64,000 bases of DNA from JAHBXE01 sp044222195 (GTDB lineage Bacteria; Planctomycetota; Phycisphaerae; Phycisphaerales; UBA1924): assembly GCA_044222195.1 (NCBI GenBank), contig JBGANS010000005.1:198949-262948 (forward strand). Direction: 5' to 3'. Made by a program: the position numbers and the translations under genes. Shown here piece by piece: positions 41,197 through 49,695 of the stretch. The notes beneath the pieces are model-generated. The model saw only the letters and a program-made list of their open reading frames with translations, searched no databases and was not told the origin of the DNA. Numbering within the stretch: the stretch's first letter is position 1; every line of letters begins with the position of its first letter.

Positions 41197-41685
41197 ATGT
41201 TGACTCGACTGACTCAACTCTTGCTTGTCTGGTTCGCGGTGATCGGCATGCTCGTGCAGAGCATGTGGGGAGCCGTTCCGGCGGGTCACGGGCTTTGTAT
41301 CGGGTGCGAGCAATCCGAAGGCTGGGGAGTGACCATCAGCCAGCCGTGCGCTGCGACACAGAAGAATTGCTGCGCGGAGCATGAAGAGGAAGCTTCTCGG
41401 GAACCGACCAGCGGCTCGGTCATTCATGCGACGGGCCACTGCGGGTGTATTGACATCCCCATCGGTGGCTCGCTCGGTGCCGTGGTGGCGGGCTCCACGC
41501 GGCCGAATGTTCCGGCAGTTCAGGACTTCAAGCCGCTTCCGCAGTTCCATTGCACATCGCTTGTCTTCTCGATGTCCAGCGGGCTCAACACATCTTGCTG
41601 GGCGCGAGCTGGGCCTGCCTGGGCGGATGGGCCACCTCCACGATTACTGATACCCCGTGCGCGCTGCACGATCTACACCGTTTAG
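41197..41685 (+). CDS. Exported cysteine-rich leader protein of metal-export unit 1
   Basis: 162 residues from the ATG at 41197. A signal peptide covers residues 1-28. Then cysteines at 34, 37, 51, 58, 59, 82 and 84, with HGLCIGC and HCGCIDIPI as the clearest motifs. The second half is less structured. It is the first gene of the CzcCBA unit. Two other small Cys-rich exported proteins (49153 and 57350) occupy the same place in the next two metal units, and HCGCIDIPI aligns loosely with HPCHDTPI and RPCEDHPF there. Probably a periplasmic metal-binding or sensing protein; not proven. Confidence 0.75.
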   Translation: MLTRLTQLLLVWFAVIGMLVQSMWGAVPAGHGLCIGCEQSEGWGVTISQPCAATQKNCCAEHEEEASREPTSGSVIHATGHCGCIDIPIGGSLGAVVAGSTRPNVPAVQDFKPLPQFHCTSLVFSMSSGLNTSCWARAGPAWADGPPPRLLIPRARCTIYTV

Positions 41686-41807
41686 CCCGGTCTGAATCTG
41701 CACTCGGTCGCACCCCCGCGCTATCCGGGATGCGATGTTGTGGCGTGACGCTCGCACCCAGCGAGTCGTCAAGCCTGATCCGTGTGATTCAGCCGGAGTT
41801 CCTGAGC

Positions 41808-43247
41808 ATGCACAAGTTTGCGCGCTGCCGTCGGGCGATTGTCCCCCTCGCCATGCTGACCAGTGTGGTCGGCTGCGCGGATAGTCGTTCTCTATCCGGC
41901 CGTCGCATTCTGGACGATCTGGACCGCGATCGAATCCCCGTGGCGGACCGCGATGGGCGCGCTCATGCAGATGAGCGTCGAACTGAACTGCCGGCATCGG
42001 GTCCGATTTCTCTGTCCGACCTCCTCGCCGTGGCGGAGGCTCGCAGTCCAGCGCTGGCCGCCTCTCGAAGCGCTGTTGGCATTGCCGCGGGCACGCTGTG
42101 GCAGGCTTCGCTGTATCCGAACCCGCGGGTCGATGTGGCTGCGGAGGACATCAGCTTGAACGACGGTATTTCGGGTGCCAAGACGACGGTGGGAGTTACG
42201 CAACCCATCATTCTGGGAGATCGCCGTAACGCGGCAGTCGCGGCGGCCACCGCAGAGCGCTCGGCTCGGTTTGCCGAGATCGAGGCACGGCGGCGCTCGC
42301 TCTTCGGGGACATCGCCGTGGAATACTCGCGGCTCATCGCTCTGCGCGATCAGCAACATCTCTATCGGGAACTGCGCCAGCTAGCCGACCGCACGTTGTC
42401 TGCCGCCCAAACCAGGTTCGACGCCAAGGCCGCCCCAGAAACGGATGTGATCCGACCCCGCGTCGAGGTGTATCGCATCGATGCGACGCTCGGCCGGTTG
42501 TCGCAGGAAGAGCGGGCATCTCTCAAACAACTCGGGCTGCTTCTGGGCGGCATCGACGTTGATGTGTCACGCCTGGAGGGAAAGGTGTCGCCGACTCCCG
42601 AGGCTCTCGATGCAGCGCACCTTGAGGCGAGAGTGCGGACTGTTCATCCATCTCTGGTCGTCGCTGACCGGGAGATTGAGGCGGCCCAGGCGAGGCTCGA
42701 TCAGCAGCGAGCGGAGCGGACGCCCGATCTTGATGTCCGGGTCGCGGCCGGGTACCGCGGCGAAAGTAATGACGGAATCGTCGAGGCAGGCGTTGGCATG
42801 ACCATCCCGTTGTGGGACGGGCGTGAAGGCAGCATTCTTTCGGCGCGATTTGCGCTCATGCAAGCGAGACAGCAACGAGCGGTAATCGAAAATGACTTGC
42901 TCGGGCACCTGGCCGCGGCCGTTGGTGAATACGAATCAGCGAAGGCCCAGCTCGACACGTTCCGGGACAAGATCGTACCTGATGCACAGCGCGCCTTCGA
43001 CCAGACCACTGAGGGATACCGCGCGGGCCGGGCTTCCTTCCTGGATCTGCTCGATGCGCAGCGCACGCTGACCGAAGCACGGGTCACGCTCATTGAACTG
43101 GCCAGCGCCGCGTCCGGGGCGCGGGCTCGGGTCATCCAGGTCGTTGGCCCCGACGAGCTGAAACCGAATGCCGGAACGTCTCCGGCGGACACAGAAGTCC
43201 CTTCTCCCACCCAAGTGCGCCCCCAGGGCGCGGAGGTCAAGCCATGA
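41808..43247 (+). CDS. CzcC-like outer-membrane lipoprotein of heavy-metal efflux
   Basis: 479 residues from the ATG at 41808 (CCGGAG upstream); longer in-frame extensions overlap the leader gene. A lipobox lies at SVVGC, residue about 24. The outer-membrane efflux family two-fold repeat is clear: LSDLLAVAEARSPALAASRSA and GHLAAAVGEYESAKAQLD. ASLYPNPRVDVAAEDIS is CzcC-like. It forms the outer-membrane duct of unit 1. Its stop overlaps the next gene by 4 bases. Confidence 0.88.
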   Translation: MHKFARCRRAIVPLAMLTSVVGCADSRSLSGRRILDDLDRDRIPVADRDGRAHADERRTELPASGPISLSDLLAVAEARSPALAASRSAVGIAAGTLWQASLYPNPRVDVAAEDISLNDGISGAKTTVGVTQPIILGDRRNAAVAAATAERSARFAEIEARRRSLFGDIAVEYSRLIALRDQQHLYRELRQLADRTLSAAQTRFDAKAAPETDVIRPRVEVYRIDATLGRLSQEERASLKQLGLLLGGIDVDVSRLEGKVSPTPEALDAAHLEARVRTVHPSLVVADREIEAAQARLDQQRAERTPDLDVRVAAGYRGESNDGIVEAGVGMTIPLWDGREGSILSARFALMQARQQRAVIENDLLGHLAAAVGEYESAKAQLDTFRDKIVPDAQRAFDQTTEGYRAGRASFLDLLDAQRTLTEARVTLIELASAASGARARVIQVVGPDELKPNAGTSPADTEVPSPTQVRPQGAEVKP

Positions 43248-43894
43248 ACGTGAAGCTCTGGATCGTCGCGACGCTGGTCGCTGCATTGTCGTTGTTGCCC
43301 GCGTGCGACAAGAAACCGTCTGAGAGTGGAACCAAGAGCGCAACCACTCCGGCGGCGGGAAAGGCCGATGCATCCGGTCGCTGCGCCCATGAAATCAAGC
43401 AGGAGAAGTGCCCCTTCTGCAACCCAAAGCTTGTGGAGTCTGAGGGCTTCTGCGGCGAGCACGGTGTTGCCGAGGCGCTTTGTGTTCAGTGCCGCCCGTA
43501 CCTGAAGGCGGCGTTCCGTGCCAAAGGTGATTGGTGCAAGGAACACGAAGCGCCCGAGTCCCAGTGCGTGCAATGCCATCCTGAGCTCAAAGAAAAGATG
43601 AAGCCCGGTGAGCACGGCACTGCGGCTCCCGTTTCCGCGAGCACGCCGGCGGCGGGCCAGTGCGAGCACAACATCGCCAAGGCCAAGTGCCCCTTCTGCA
43701 CGCCGTCACTGATCGAGAGCGACGGGTTCTGCAAGGAGCACAACATCGCCGAAGCCCTCTGCGTCAAGTGCCGCTCCTACCTGGAGGTCGCATTCAAGGC
43801 CAAGGGCGACTGGTGCAAAGAGCACAATACGCCGGAGTCCCAGTGTGCCGAGTGCAATCCTGAACTCAAGAACAAGCCCAAGGGCAATGGATAA
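43244..43894 (+). CDS. Lipoprotein with two tandem triple-CHCC metal-binding domains
   Basis: 216 residues. Lipobox LLPAC with Cys21. Two near-identical domains at about 47-115 and 140-208 follow a Ser/Thr/Lys linker. Each contains three consecutive units C-x(1,2)-H-x6-C-x2-C: C47/H49/C56/C59, C70/H73/C80/C83, C98/H101/C108/C111, and the same at C140 to C204. Every unit could hold one metal ion, six per protein. Repeated phrases are KCPFC, CxEH, ALCVxC and GDWCKEH. The same domain is fused to the next gene, CzcB. It is probably an outer-membrane-anchored metal sponge or chaperone for the pump. I do not know a named family for it. Confidence 0.85.
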   Translation: MNVKLWIVATLVAALSLLPACDKKPSESGTKSATTPAAGKADASGRCAHEIKQEKCPFCNPKLVESEGFCGEHGVAEALCVQCRPYLKAAFRAKGDWCKEHEAPESQCVQCHPELKEKMKPGEHGTAAPVSASTPAAGQCEHNIAKAKCPFCTPSLIESDGFCKEHNIAEALCVKCRSYLEVAFKAKGDWCKEHNTPESQCAECNPELKNKPKGNG

Positions 43895-43896
43895 GG

Positions 43897-45402
43897 ATGC
43901 CAGTCATGGCCAACATGCTAATTCTCGTTCTCGCCATCATCGCGAGTGTCACCACCGTTCCGGTTGGCGTGGTGAGCGCGCAGGCTCCATCACCGCAAGC
44001 GCCGCAGAGTGCCGCCGTGTGCTCACATGGCATTGAGGCGGCCAAGTGCCCGTTCTGCGACCCGACACGTATTGAGCGGCTGGGAATGTGCAAGGAGCAC
44101 GGCGTGCCGGAAGCCGTATGCGTCAAGTGCCGGCCGTTCCTGAAGACGGCCTTCATCGCCGCTGGCGACTGGTGTAAGGAGCACGACACCCCTGAGTCAC
44201 AATGCACGATCTGCAACCCGAACGATGCGAAGGCGGGTGCAGCCCGAGCGCAGGCCGCGGGAGCCGAACACCGTTGGCAGCATGAGCCGTCTTTGACCTG
44301 CTCGACATCGAGCACCCCGATCACATTGGGCTCGCCCGAAGTCGTCCGGGCCGTCGGCTTCGAGTACATCCAGGTCCAGCCGGCGCCGCTTGTCCGTGCC
44401 GTCGAACGCAACGCCGAGCTGGCATACAACGCGAACAGGTACGCCCGTCTGTCGTCGCGGGCCGGCGGTGTGGTCGCGGAAATGAAGAAGGATCTCGGTG
44501 AGACCGTCAAGAGAGGCGACGTGCTCGCCGTCGTCGATTCCACCGACCTGGGCACGGCCAAGAGCGACCTGTTGCAGGCCCTGGAAACGGCAAAGCTCTG
44601 GGAGACCAACGCGGCGCGTGAACGGACGCTGGTCGAGAAGGGAGTCGGCATCGAGCGAGAGGCGCTGGAGGCCGAAACCAAAGCGGCAGAGAGCCGAATA
44701 GCGGTCAATCGCGCCCGCCAGCGACTGCGCAACCTTGGGCTCACCAAGGAGTCCATCGCCGCTGTCGAAAAGGAGGGTGACACGGGATCGCTCCTCGAAC
44801 TCGTCGCGGCCTTTGACGGCATGGTGGTCGAACGCAATGCTGTCATGGGAGAGGTCGTCGAACCTGGAAAGCCGCTCCTGGCCGTTGCCGACACTGGCAC
44901 GATCTGGGCGCTCGTGGACTTGGTCGAGGCGGACCTTGCCGTCATCAAAGTCGGCCAGCAAGCGACCGTCACGATCGATGGCCTGCTGGGCAAGTCGTTC
45001 TCTGGACGCGTCACGTGGATCAGCACACAGGTTGATCCGAAGACCCGGACGCTGAAGGCCCGGGTGGAGCTCGACAACGGTGCAGGTCTTCTGCGCGCCA
45101 ACATGTTCGGCCGTGCCCGGATCAACGCAGGCGACAGCCGTCAGGCCATCACGGTCCCGAAGGAAGCGGTCCAGTGGGAAGGGTGCTGCAACGTCGCCTT
45201 CGTCAAGTCGAACGATGCGGGCACGACGTTCAAGCCTGCACGGCTGATGCTGGCCTACGACGCCGGTGATCGCTATGAAGTGGCCGCGGGTCTCAATCCT
45301 GGCGACACCATCGTCACCCGCGGCAGCTACATCCTCAAGAACGAGATTCTCAAGAACTCGGTCGGTGCGGGCTGCTGCGAAGTTGATCACCTGAAGAAGT
45401 GA
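43897..45402 (+). CDS. CzcB-like RND adaptor with N-terminal triple-CHCC domain
   Basis: 501 residues. A signal peptide (1-29) is followed by one triple-CHCC domain at C42/H44/C51/C54, C65/H68/C75/C78 and C93/H96/C103/C106. A linker leads to a standard adaptor from about residue 150: barrel-sandwich (YARLSSRAGGVVAEMKKDLGETVKRGDVLAVVDS), helical hairpin, beta-barrel and membrane-proximal parts. Two Cys-Cys pairs, C430-C431 and C493-C494, lie in the C-terminal part, the second near the very end. It carries substrate metal or couples it to CzcA. It begins 2 bases after the lipoprotein gene. Confidence 0.9.
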   Translation: MPVMANMLILVLAIIASVTTVPVGVVSAQAPSPQAPQSAAVCSHGIEAAKCPFCDPTRIERLGMCKEHGVPEAVCVKCRPFLKTAFIAAGDWCKEHDTPESQCTICNPNDAKAGAARAQAAGAEHRWQHEPSLTCSTSSTPITLGSPEVVRAVGFEYIQVQPAPLVRAVERNAELAYNANRYARLSSRAGGVVAEMKKDLGETVKRGDVLAVVDSTDLGTAKSDLLQALETAKLWETNAARERTLVEKGVGIEREALEAETKAAESRIAVNRARQRLRNLGLTKESIAAVEKEGDTGSLLELVAAFDGMVVERNAVMGEVVEPGKPLLAVADTGTIWALVDLVEADLAVIKVGQQATVTIDGLLGKSFSGRVTWISTQVDPKTRTLKARVELDNGAGLLRANMFGRARINAGDSRQAITVPKEAVQWEGCCNVAFVKSNDAGTTFKPARLMLAYDAGDRYEVAAGLNPGDTIVTRGSYILKNEILKNSVGAGCCEVDHLKK

Positions 45403-45426
45403 CCGCGTGGTTACTGGAACCTACTC

Positions 45427-48400
45427 ATGCTGAACTGGATCATCGGCTGGTCGCTGCGCAATCGGTTCCTCGTTCTTCTGGGAACGCTCGCGTTCGTGGC
45501 CTGGGGAGTTCACTCACTCTCGCAGCTTCCAATCGACGCTTTCCCCGATACCACGCCGGTGCAGGTCCAGGTCAATACCGTCGCCCCCGCGCTCTCCCCG
45601 GAAGAGATCGAGCGGCAGATCACCCAGCCGGTGGAGGTCGCGATTTCGGGGCTTCCGCGTCTCAGCGGCGTGCGTTCAGTTTCGAAGTTCGGACTTTCCC
45701 AGGTCACCGTGACCTTTGAGGACGGGACAGACATCTACTTTGCTCGCCAGCTCATCAACGAGCGGCTAGGAACTGTTGAGTTACCCGAGGGCATCGAGCA
45801 CCCCGAAATGGGCCCTGTCGCCACGGGGCTTGGAGAGGTATTCCACTACCTGGTCATCGGAAAGGGAGAGAAGCCGGCGACGCTGACGGAGCTCACGACC
45901 GCGCAGGACTGGATCATCGCGCCCCAGCTCAGGCAAGTGCGCGGAGTCGCGGAAGTCAACACGTGGGGTGGGATGGTCAAGCAGTTCGAGGTGATCGTTG
46001 AACCTTCACGTCTCATCAAGTACGGACTGACCATCGACGAGCTTGCCGAAGCTCTGGCAAGGAACAACGCCAGTGTCGGTGGAGGCCAGGTCACCCGCGG
46101 CGGTGAATCGATGCTCGTCCACGGCGTGGCCCTGACCGCGACAACCGAGCAGGTCGCCAACGCCGTCATCAAGGCCGAAGGCGGGACACCGATTCGGGTG
46201 CGCGATGTGGCCGAAGTGCGTGAAGGCCATGCGATCCGCCGCGGCGCGGTAACGGCCGGAGGCAAGGGCGAGGCCGTGCTCGGCCTGGGCTTCATGCTCA
46301 TGGGTGAGAACAGCCACGAGATCACTCGACGATTGGACGACCGCCTGAAGGAGGTCCGGTCGTCACTTCCCTCGAACGTGGATGTGCAGGTGGTCTACCG
46401 CCGGACGGACCTGGTGGATCATGTCATTCACACCGTGAAGGAGAACCTCCTTCTCGGAGCGCTCTTCGTGATCGCCGTGTTGTTTGTCTTCCTGGGCAAC
46501 ATCCGGGCCGGACTGATCGTGGCCCTGGCGATCCCGCTGGCGATGCTGTTCTCCTTCAGCCTCATGATGCAGTTTGGCATCGCCGCCAGTCTGCTGAGCC
46601 TGGGAGCGATCGACTTTGGCTTGGTGGTGGACAGCTCGGTCATCATTGTCGAGAACAGCGTGCGCCGGATCGGTCACGACAACGAGCATGGTGGCAAGAC
46701 CCCGCTTCTGGACATCGTCCGCGATGCCGCCGTCGAGGTGCGAAAGCCCACGATGTTCGGCGAGCTGATCATCATGATCGTGTTCCTGCCCATCCTCCTG
46801 CTTGAAGGAGTCGAAGGGAAGCTGTTCCGCCCGATGGCGCTCACTGTCGTCTTTGCTCTCTTGAGCTCATTGATATTCTCGCTCACGCTGACCCCGGTCC
46901 TGTGCAGCTTCGTTCTGGGCCGGCGCATCAAGGAGAAGGACAACGTCGTGGTGCGTGGTGTGCAGCGGGCATACCGGCCCTTTGTGCACGGCGCACTTCG
47001 CTTCCGCTGGCTCACCGTGGGGTTTGGACTCGTGCTGGTCGCGGTTGGGGTCATGCTGGGAACGCGGCTAGGAACGGCGTTCATTCCCCGTCTCTACGAA
47101 GAGGCGATCGTCAGCAACATCGTCCGGCTGGCCGGAGTATCAATTGACCAGTCTGCCGATTACAACACGCGCATCGAGCGGTATCTCCTGGAGAAGTTCC
47201 CGGACGAGATCGAGCACATCTGGACGCGCTTCGGCACAGCCGCCGTCGCGACAGACCCGATGGGCATCGAACAGAACGACGTCTTCATCACCCTGAAGCC
47301 GCGAAAGGGCTGGAAAAACGCAAAGACTCAGGCGGAACTCTCGGAGCGTGTTTCCGAGGCCCTGGGTGTGCTCCCTGGCGTCCGCTCCAGCATGATGCAA
47401 CCCATCGAGATGCGGATGAACGAGATGATTGCGGGCATTCGCTCGGATGTCGGCGTTCTGGTCTTCGGAGACAACCTCGATCAGTTGGCGACTTATGCGT
47501 CACAGGTGCAAGGCATTGTCGAGTCGATCCCGGGAGCGGAGGACGTTTCGGTCGAACAGGTCACCGGAGCGCCGGTGCTCCAGATACGCGTGGACCAGGA
47601 CGCGATCGCGCGGTACGGGATCCCTGCCCAGCATGTGCTCGAAATGGTCCAGGCGCTTGGCGAGATCAAGGTCGGTCAGATCCGCGAGGCAGGAGGCGAA
47701 CGCCGCTTTGATCTCACGCTGGAACTGCCGGATCGATACCGCGGCGACCCCGACATGGTGGGTGAGATCCTCGTGCCGACGCCCGCCGGAGAGCGCATTC
47801 CTCTGTCCCGGCTTGCACGAGTTTCGCCGACCGAGGGTCCCACCGTCGTGAACCGCGACTGGGGAAAACGGCGCGTCGTCGTTCAGACGAATGTCAGAGG
47901 TCGCGACCTGGGTGGTTTCGTCGCCGAAGCCCGCAAACGTATCGCGCAGGATGTGAAGCTGCCGACAGGCTACTACGTCACTTTCGGGGGACAGTTTGAG
48001 CACTACGAGCGCGCGGCGAGACGCTTATACGTCATTGTGCCCATCGTGATCGCTTCGATCGCTCTGCTGCTCTACTTCAGTGTTCGAAGCTGGAGGGATG
48101 CCGCGATTGTATTGACGGGAGTGCCGTTTGCAGCTTTCGGGGGCGTCGCCGCCCTCTTGCTTAGAGGCATGGACTTCACCGTCTCCGCAGCGGTCGGGTT
48201 TATCGCGGTGTCTGGAGTTTCGATGCTCACCGGGTTGGTCCTCGTCTCGACCATTCGGCAACGAATCGCCGAGGGCATGCCCGTCAACGAGGCGATCGAA
48301 CAGACCCGTCTCATTCGGCTGCGCCCGATTCTCATGACGGCTCTTGTTGCGGCGCTGGGATTTGTCCCTATGGCCCTGAACACTGGCGTGGGCGCCGAGG

Positions 48401-48534
48401 TTCAGAGGCCGCTCGCCACCGTGGTAATCGCCGGGATTGTTACCGACAACCTGCTCACGCTGTTCGTGCTGCCGGCCCTGTACTCGCTCTGGGGCGGGCG
48501 CGATGTTCTAAGGACATCTTCGCACCTGCAATAA
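45427..48534 (+). CDS. CzcA-type heavy-metal RND exporter, unit 1
   Basis: 1035 residues with twelve membrane segments. The TM4 charge relay D396, D402 and E409 (AIDFGLVVDSSVIIVEN) keeps the exact spacing of D402, D408 and E415 in Cupriavidus CzcA, which marks the heavy-metal efflux (HME) subfamily for divalent cations such as Co, Zn and Cd. The sequence does not tell which metal. It follows czcB by 24 bases. Confidence 0.94.
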   Translation: MLNWIIGWSLRNRFLVLLGTLAFVAWGVHSLSQLPIDAFPDTTPVQVQVNTVAPALSPEEIERQITQPVEVAISGLPRLSGVRSVSKFGLSQVTVTFEDGTDIYFARQLINERLGTVELPEGIEHPEMGPVATGLGEVFHYLVIGKGEKPATLTELTTAQDWIIAPQLRQVRGVAEVNTWGGMVKQFEVIVEPSRLIKYGLTIDELAEALARNNASVGGGQVTRGGESMLVHGVALTATTEQVANAVIKAEGGTPIRVRDVAEVREGHAIRRGAVTAGGKGEAVLGLGFMLMGENSHEITRRLDDRLKEVRSSLPSNVDVQVVYRRTDLVDHVIHTVKENLLLGALFVIAVLFVFLGNIRAGLIVALAIPLAMLFSFSLMMQFGIAASLLSLGAIDFGLVVDSSVIIVENSVRRIGHDNEHGGKTPLLDIVRDAAVEVRKPTMFGELIIMIVFLPILLLEGVEGKLFRPMALTVVFALLSSLIFSLTLTPVLCSFVLGRRIKEKDNVVVRGVQRAYRPFVHGALRFRWLTVGFGLVLVAVGVMLGTRLGTAFIPRLYEEAIVSNIVRLAGVSIDQSADYNTRIERYLLEKFPDEIEHIWTRFGTAAVATDPMGIEQNDVFITLKPRKGWKNAKTQAELSERVSEALGVLPGVRSSMMQPIEMRMNEMIAGIRSDVGVLVFGDNLDQLATYASQVQGIVESIPGAEDVSVEQVTGAPVLQIRVDQDAIARYGIPAQHVLEMVQALGEIKVGQIREAGGERRFDLTLELPDRYRGDPDMVGEILVPTPAGERIPLSRLARVSPTEGPTVVNRDWGKRRVVVQTNVRGRDLGGFVAEARKRIAQDVKLPTGYYVTFGGQFEHYERAARRLYVIVPIVIASIALLLYFSVRSWRDAAIVLTGVPFAAFGGVAALLLRGMDFTVSAAVGFIAVSGVSMLTGLVLVSTIRQRIAEGMPVNEAIEQTRLIRLRPILMTALVAALGFVPMALNTGVGAEVQRPLATVVIAGIVTDNLLTLFVLPALYSLWGGRDVLRTSSHLQ

Positions 48535-48675
48535 CACCGGCTCTTCCCGCCTTTCATTGAGCGAGGTGACATCTTCGTTGGGGAACTCTGCCGGAAGCAA
48601 AGTGTCTAACCACTAACAAGGGGTGGACCGTCAGGAAGTTGAACGAGCCCGTCACACCCCAAGAAGGAGTGCGCT

Positions 48676-49038
48676 GTGAATCCGTACACGTCTCATCGTT
48701 GGGCTTGGGTCCTTGCCTCAGCTGCTTTGCTCACGATTCCTGCGGGTGCGCTTGCTCAACGTGGGGCTCGGGAGTTGCCACGCTCTGACCGCGGGCATTC
48801 GTCCCAGGAGCGATCCCATGACTCGGGGCGCCAGGGTGGCGGACACGCGTCTCGTGGACGTGGCGGTCACGCCGTCGTGCACGAGCCGCGTCATCATCAC
48901 GACGGTGGCCATGCACATGGGCTTGTGATCGGCCTTGGCTCGGTCCACATCGACATCGGGAATCACGGGCACAGGCCGGCCGCCCATCACCACCAGCAAC
49001 AGCACGGGAATGGCTCACACCGCCGCCACCGCCACTAG
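48676..49038 (+). CDS. Small exported histidine-rich protein
   Basis: 120 residues. GTG start with AAGGAG at 48664-48669. Signal peptide to about residue 28, then a His/Gly/Arg/Ser-rich chain, with PRHHHDGGHAHG, PAAHHHQQQHG and a final HRRHRH. Such composition suits loose binding of Zn, Ni, Co or Cu in the periplasm. It lies between the two Czc units. No family recognised. Confidence 0.7.
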   Translation: MNPYTSHRWAWVLASAALLTIPAGALAQRGARELPRSDRGHSSQERSHDSGRQGGGHASRGRGGHAVVHEPRHHHDGGHAHGLVIGLGSVHIDIGNHGHRPAAHHHQQQHGNGSHRRHRH

Positions 49039-49099
49039 TCCACCGGCTCGGTCCGAGCGCGGGGCGGTCTTGTTTGAATACCTTGGGGCCTCCGGCCGA

Positions 49100-49105
49100 T
49101 ATACT
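49100..49105 (+). promoter_or_regulatory. Possible -10 element (TATACT) before metal unit 2
   Basis: TATACT 47 bases ahead of the leader gene at 49153, in GATATACTTGGG. A weak TTGAAT lies about 20 bases upstream of it, a spacing seen for MerR-type promoters, but this is only suggestive. Confidence 0.3.
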
Positions 49106-49152
49106 TGGGTGGTCGGACCTGGTCCAATATCTGCGGAAGTGCAACTGCACAA

Positions 49153-49572
49153 ATGAATCCTCGCCGTCCCAACCCGTTCATCGCCTGGTTCTGCCTGATC
49201 TGGTTCGGGCTGACCAGTACGGTCCTGGCGGGCGGGCTGGTAGTTTGCCGCGACGGGCGCGGGGATTCGAGGATTGAGTGGGGCTGCGGGAAGACCGAGA
49301 GTGGGGAGTGTCTCAACAGCTGCGCTGAGGAGCCCAGCGATGACCCTGCCCACCCCTGCCACGACACGCCGATTGCGAGCGATGCCCAGGCCACTCAAGC
49401 TCCACCACGGTCGATCGATGCCGGGGGTGTTGCTCAGCCAGAGTGGTCCGTCGCCAGTCTTTCCTGGCCCGCAGACCTGCAGTCGAAGCAGGGGCTTCTC
49501 TGCACGACCCCGGAGCCGGAACGCCCTCCGGATACGCTCAGGTGCATCCGAACCATCGTCCTCCTTGTCTAG
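49153..49572 (+). CDS. Exported cysteine-rich leader protein of metal-export unit 2
   Basis: 139 residues. Signal peptide to about residue 27, then C32, C45, C53, C57 and C69. The segment RIEWGC...ECLNSC aligns without gaps, residue 40 to 57, with RIERGC...SCLAQC of the protein at 57350: both have R40, I41, E42, G44, C45, C53, L54 and C57. HPCHDTPI follows. First gene of the second CzcCBA-type unit. Confidence 0.75.
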   Translation: MNPRRPNPFIAWFCLIWFGLTSTVLAGGLVVCRDGRGDSRIEWGCGKTESGECLNSCAEEPSDDPAHPCHDTPIASDAQATQAPPRSIDAGGVAQPEWSVASLSWPADLQSKQGLLCTTPEPERPPDTLRCIRTIVLLV

Positions 49573-49695
49573 ATACGTGTGTGCACCCGTGAGTTTCTGA
49601 ACTCGCGGGGTTGTCGCCGCGCCTTTGGCGCCCATTGCGACGGTCCATGAGCCCCTGGCTCTCAAACACACGTTAGCGACTTGCGAGGATCATCC

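Noticed and set aside
40833..41198. Short frames on both strands between the sigma factor region and the metal island
   Set aside because: They overlap a series of palindromes, lack ribosome binding sites and have no family features.
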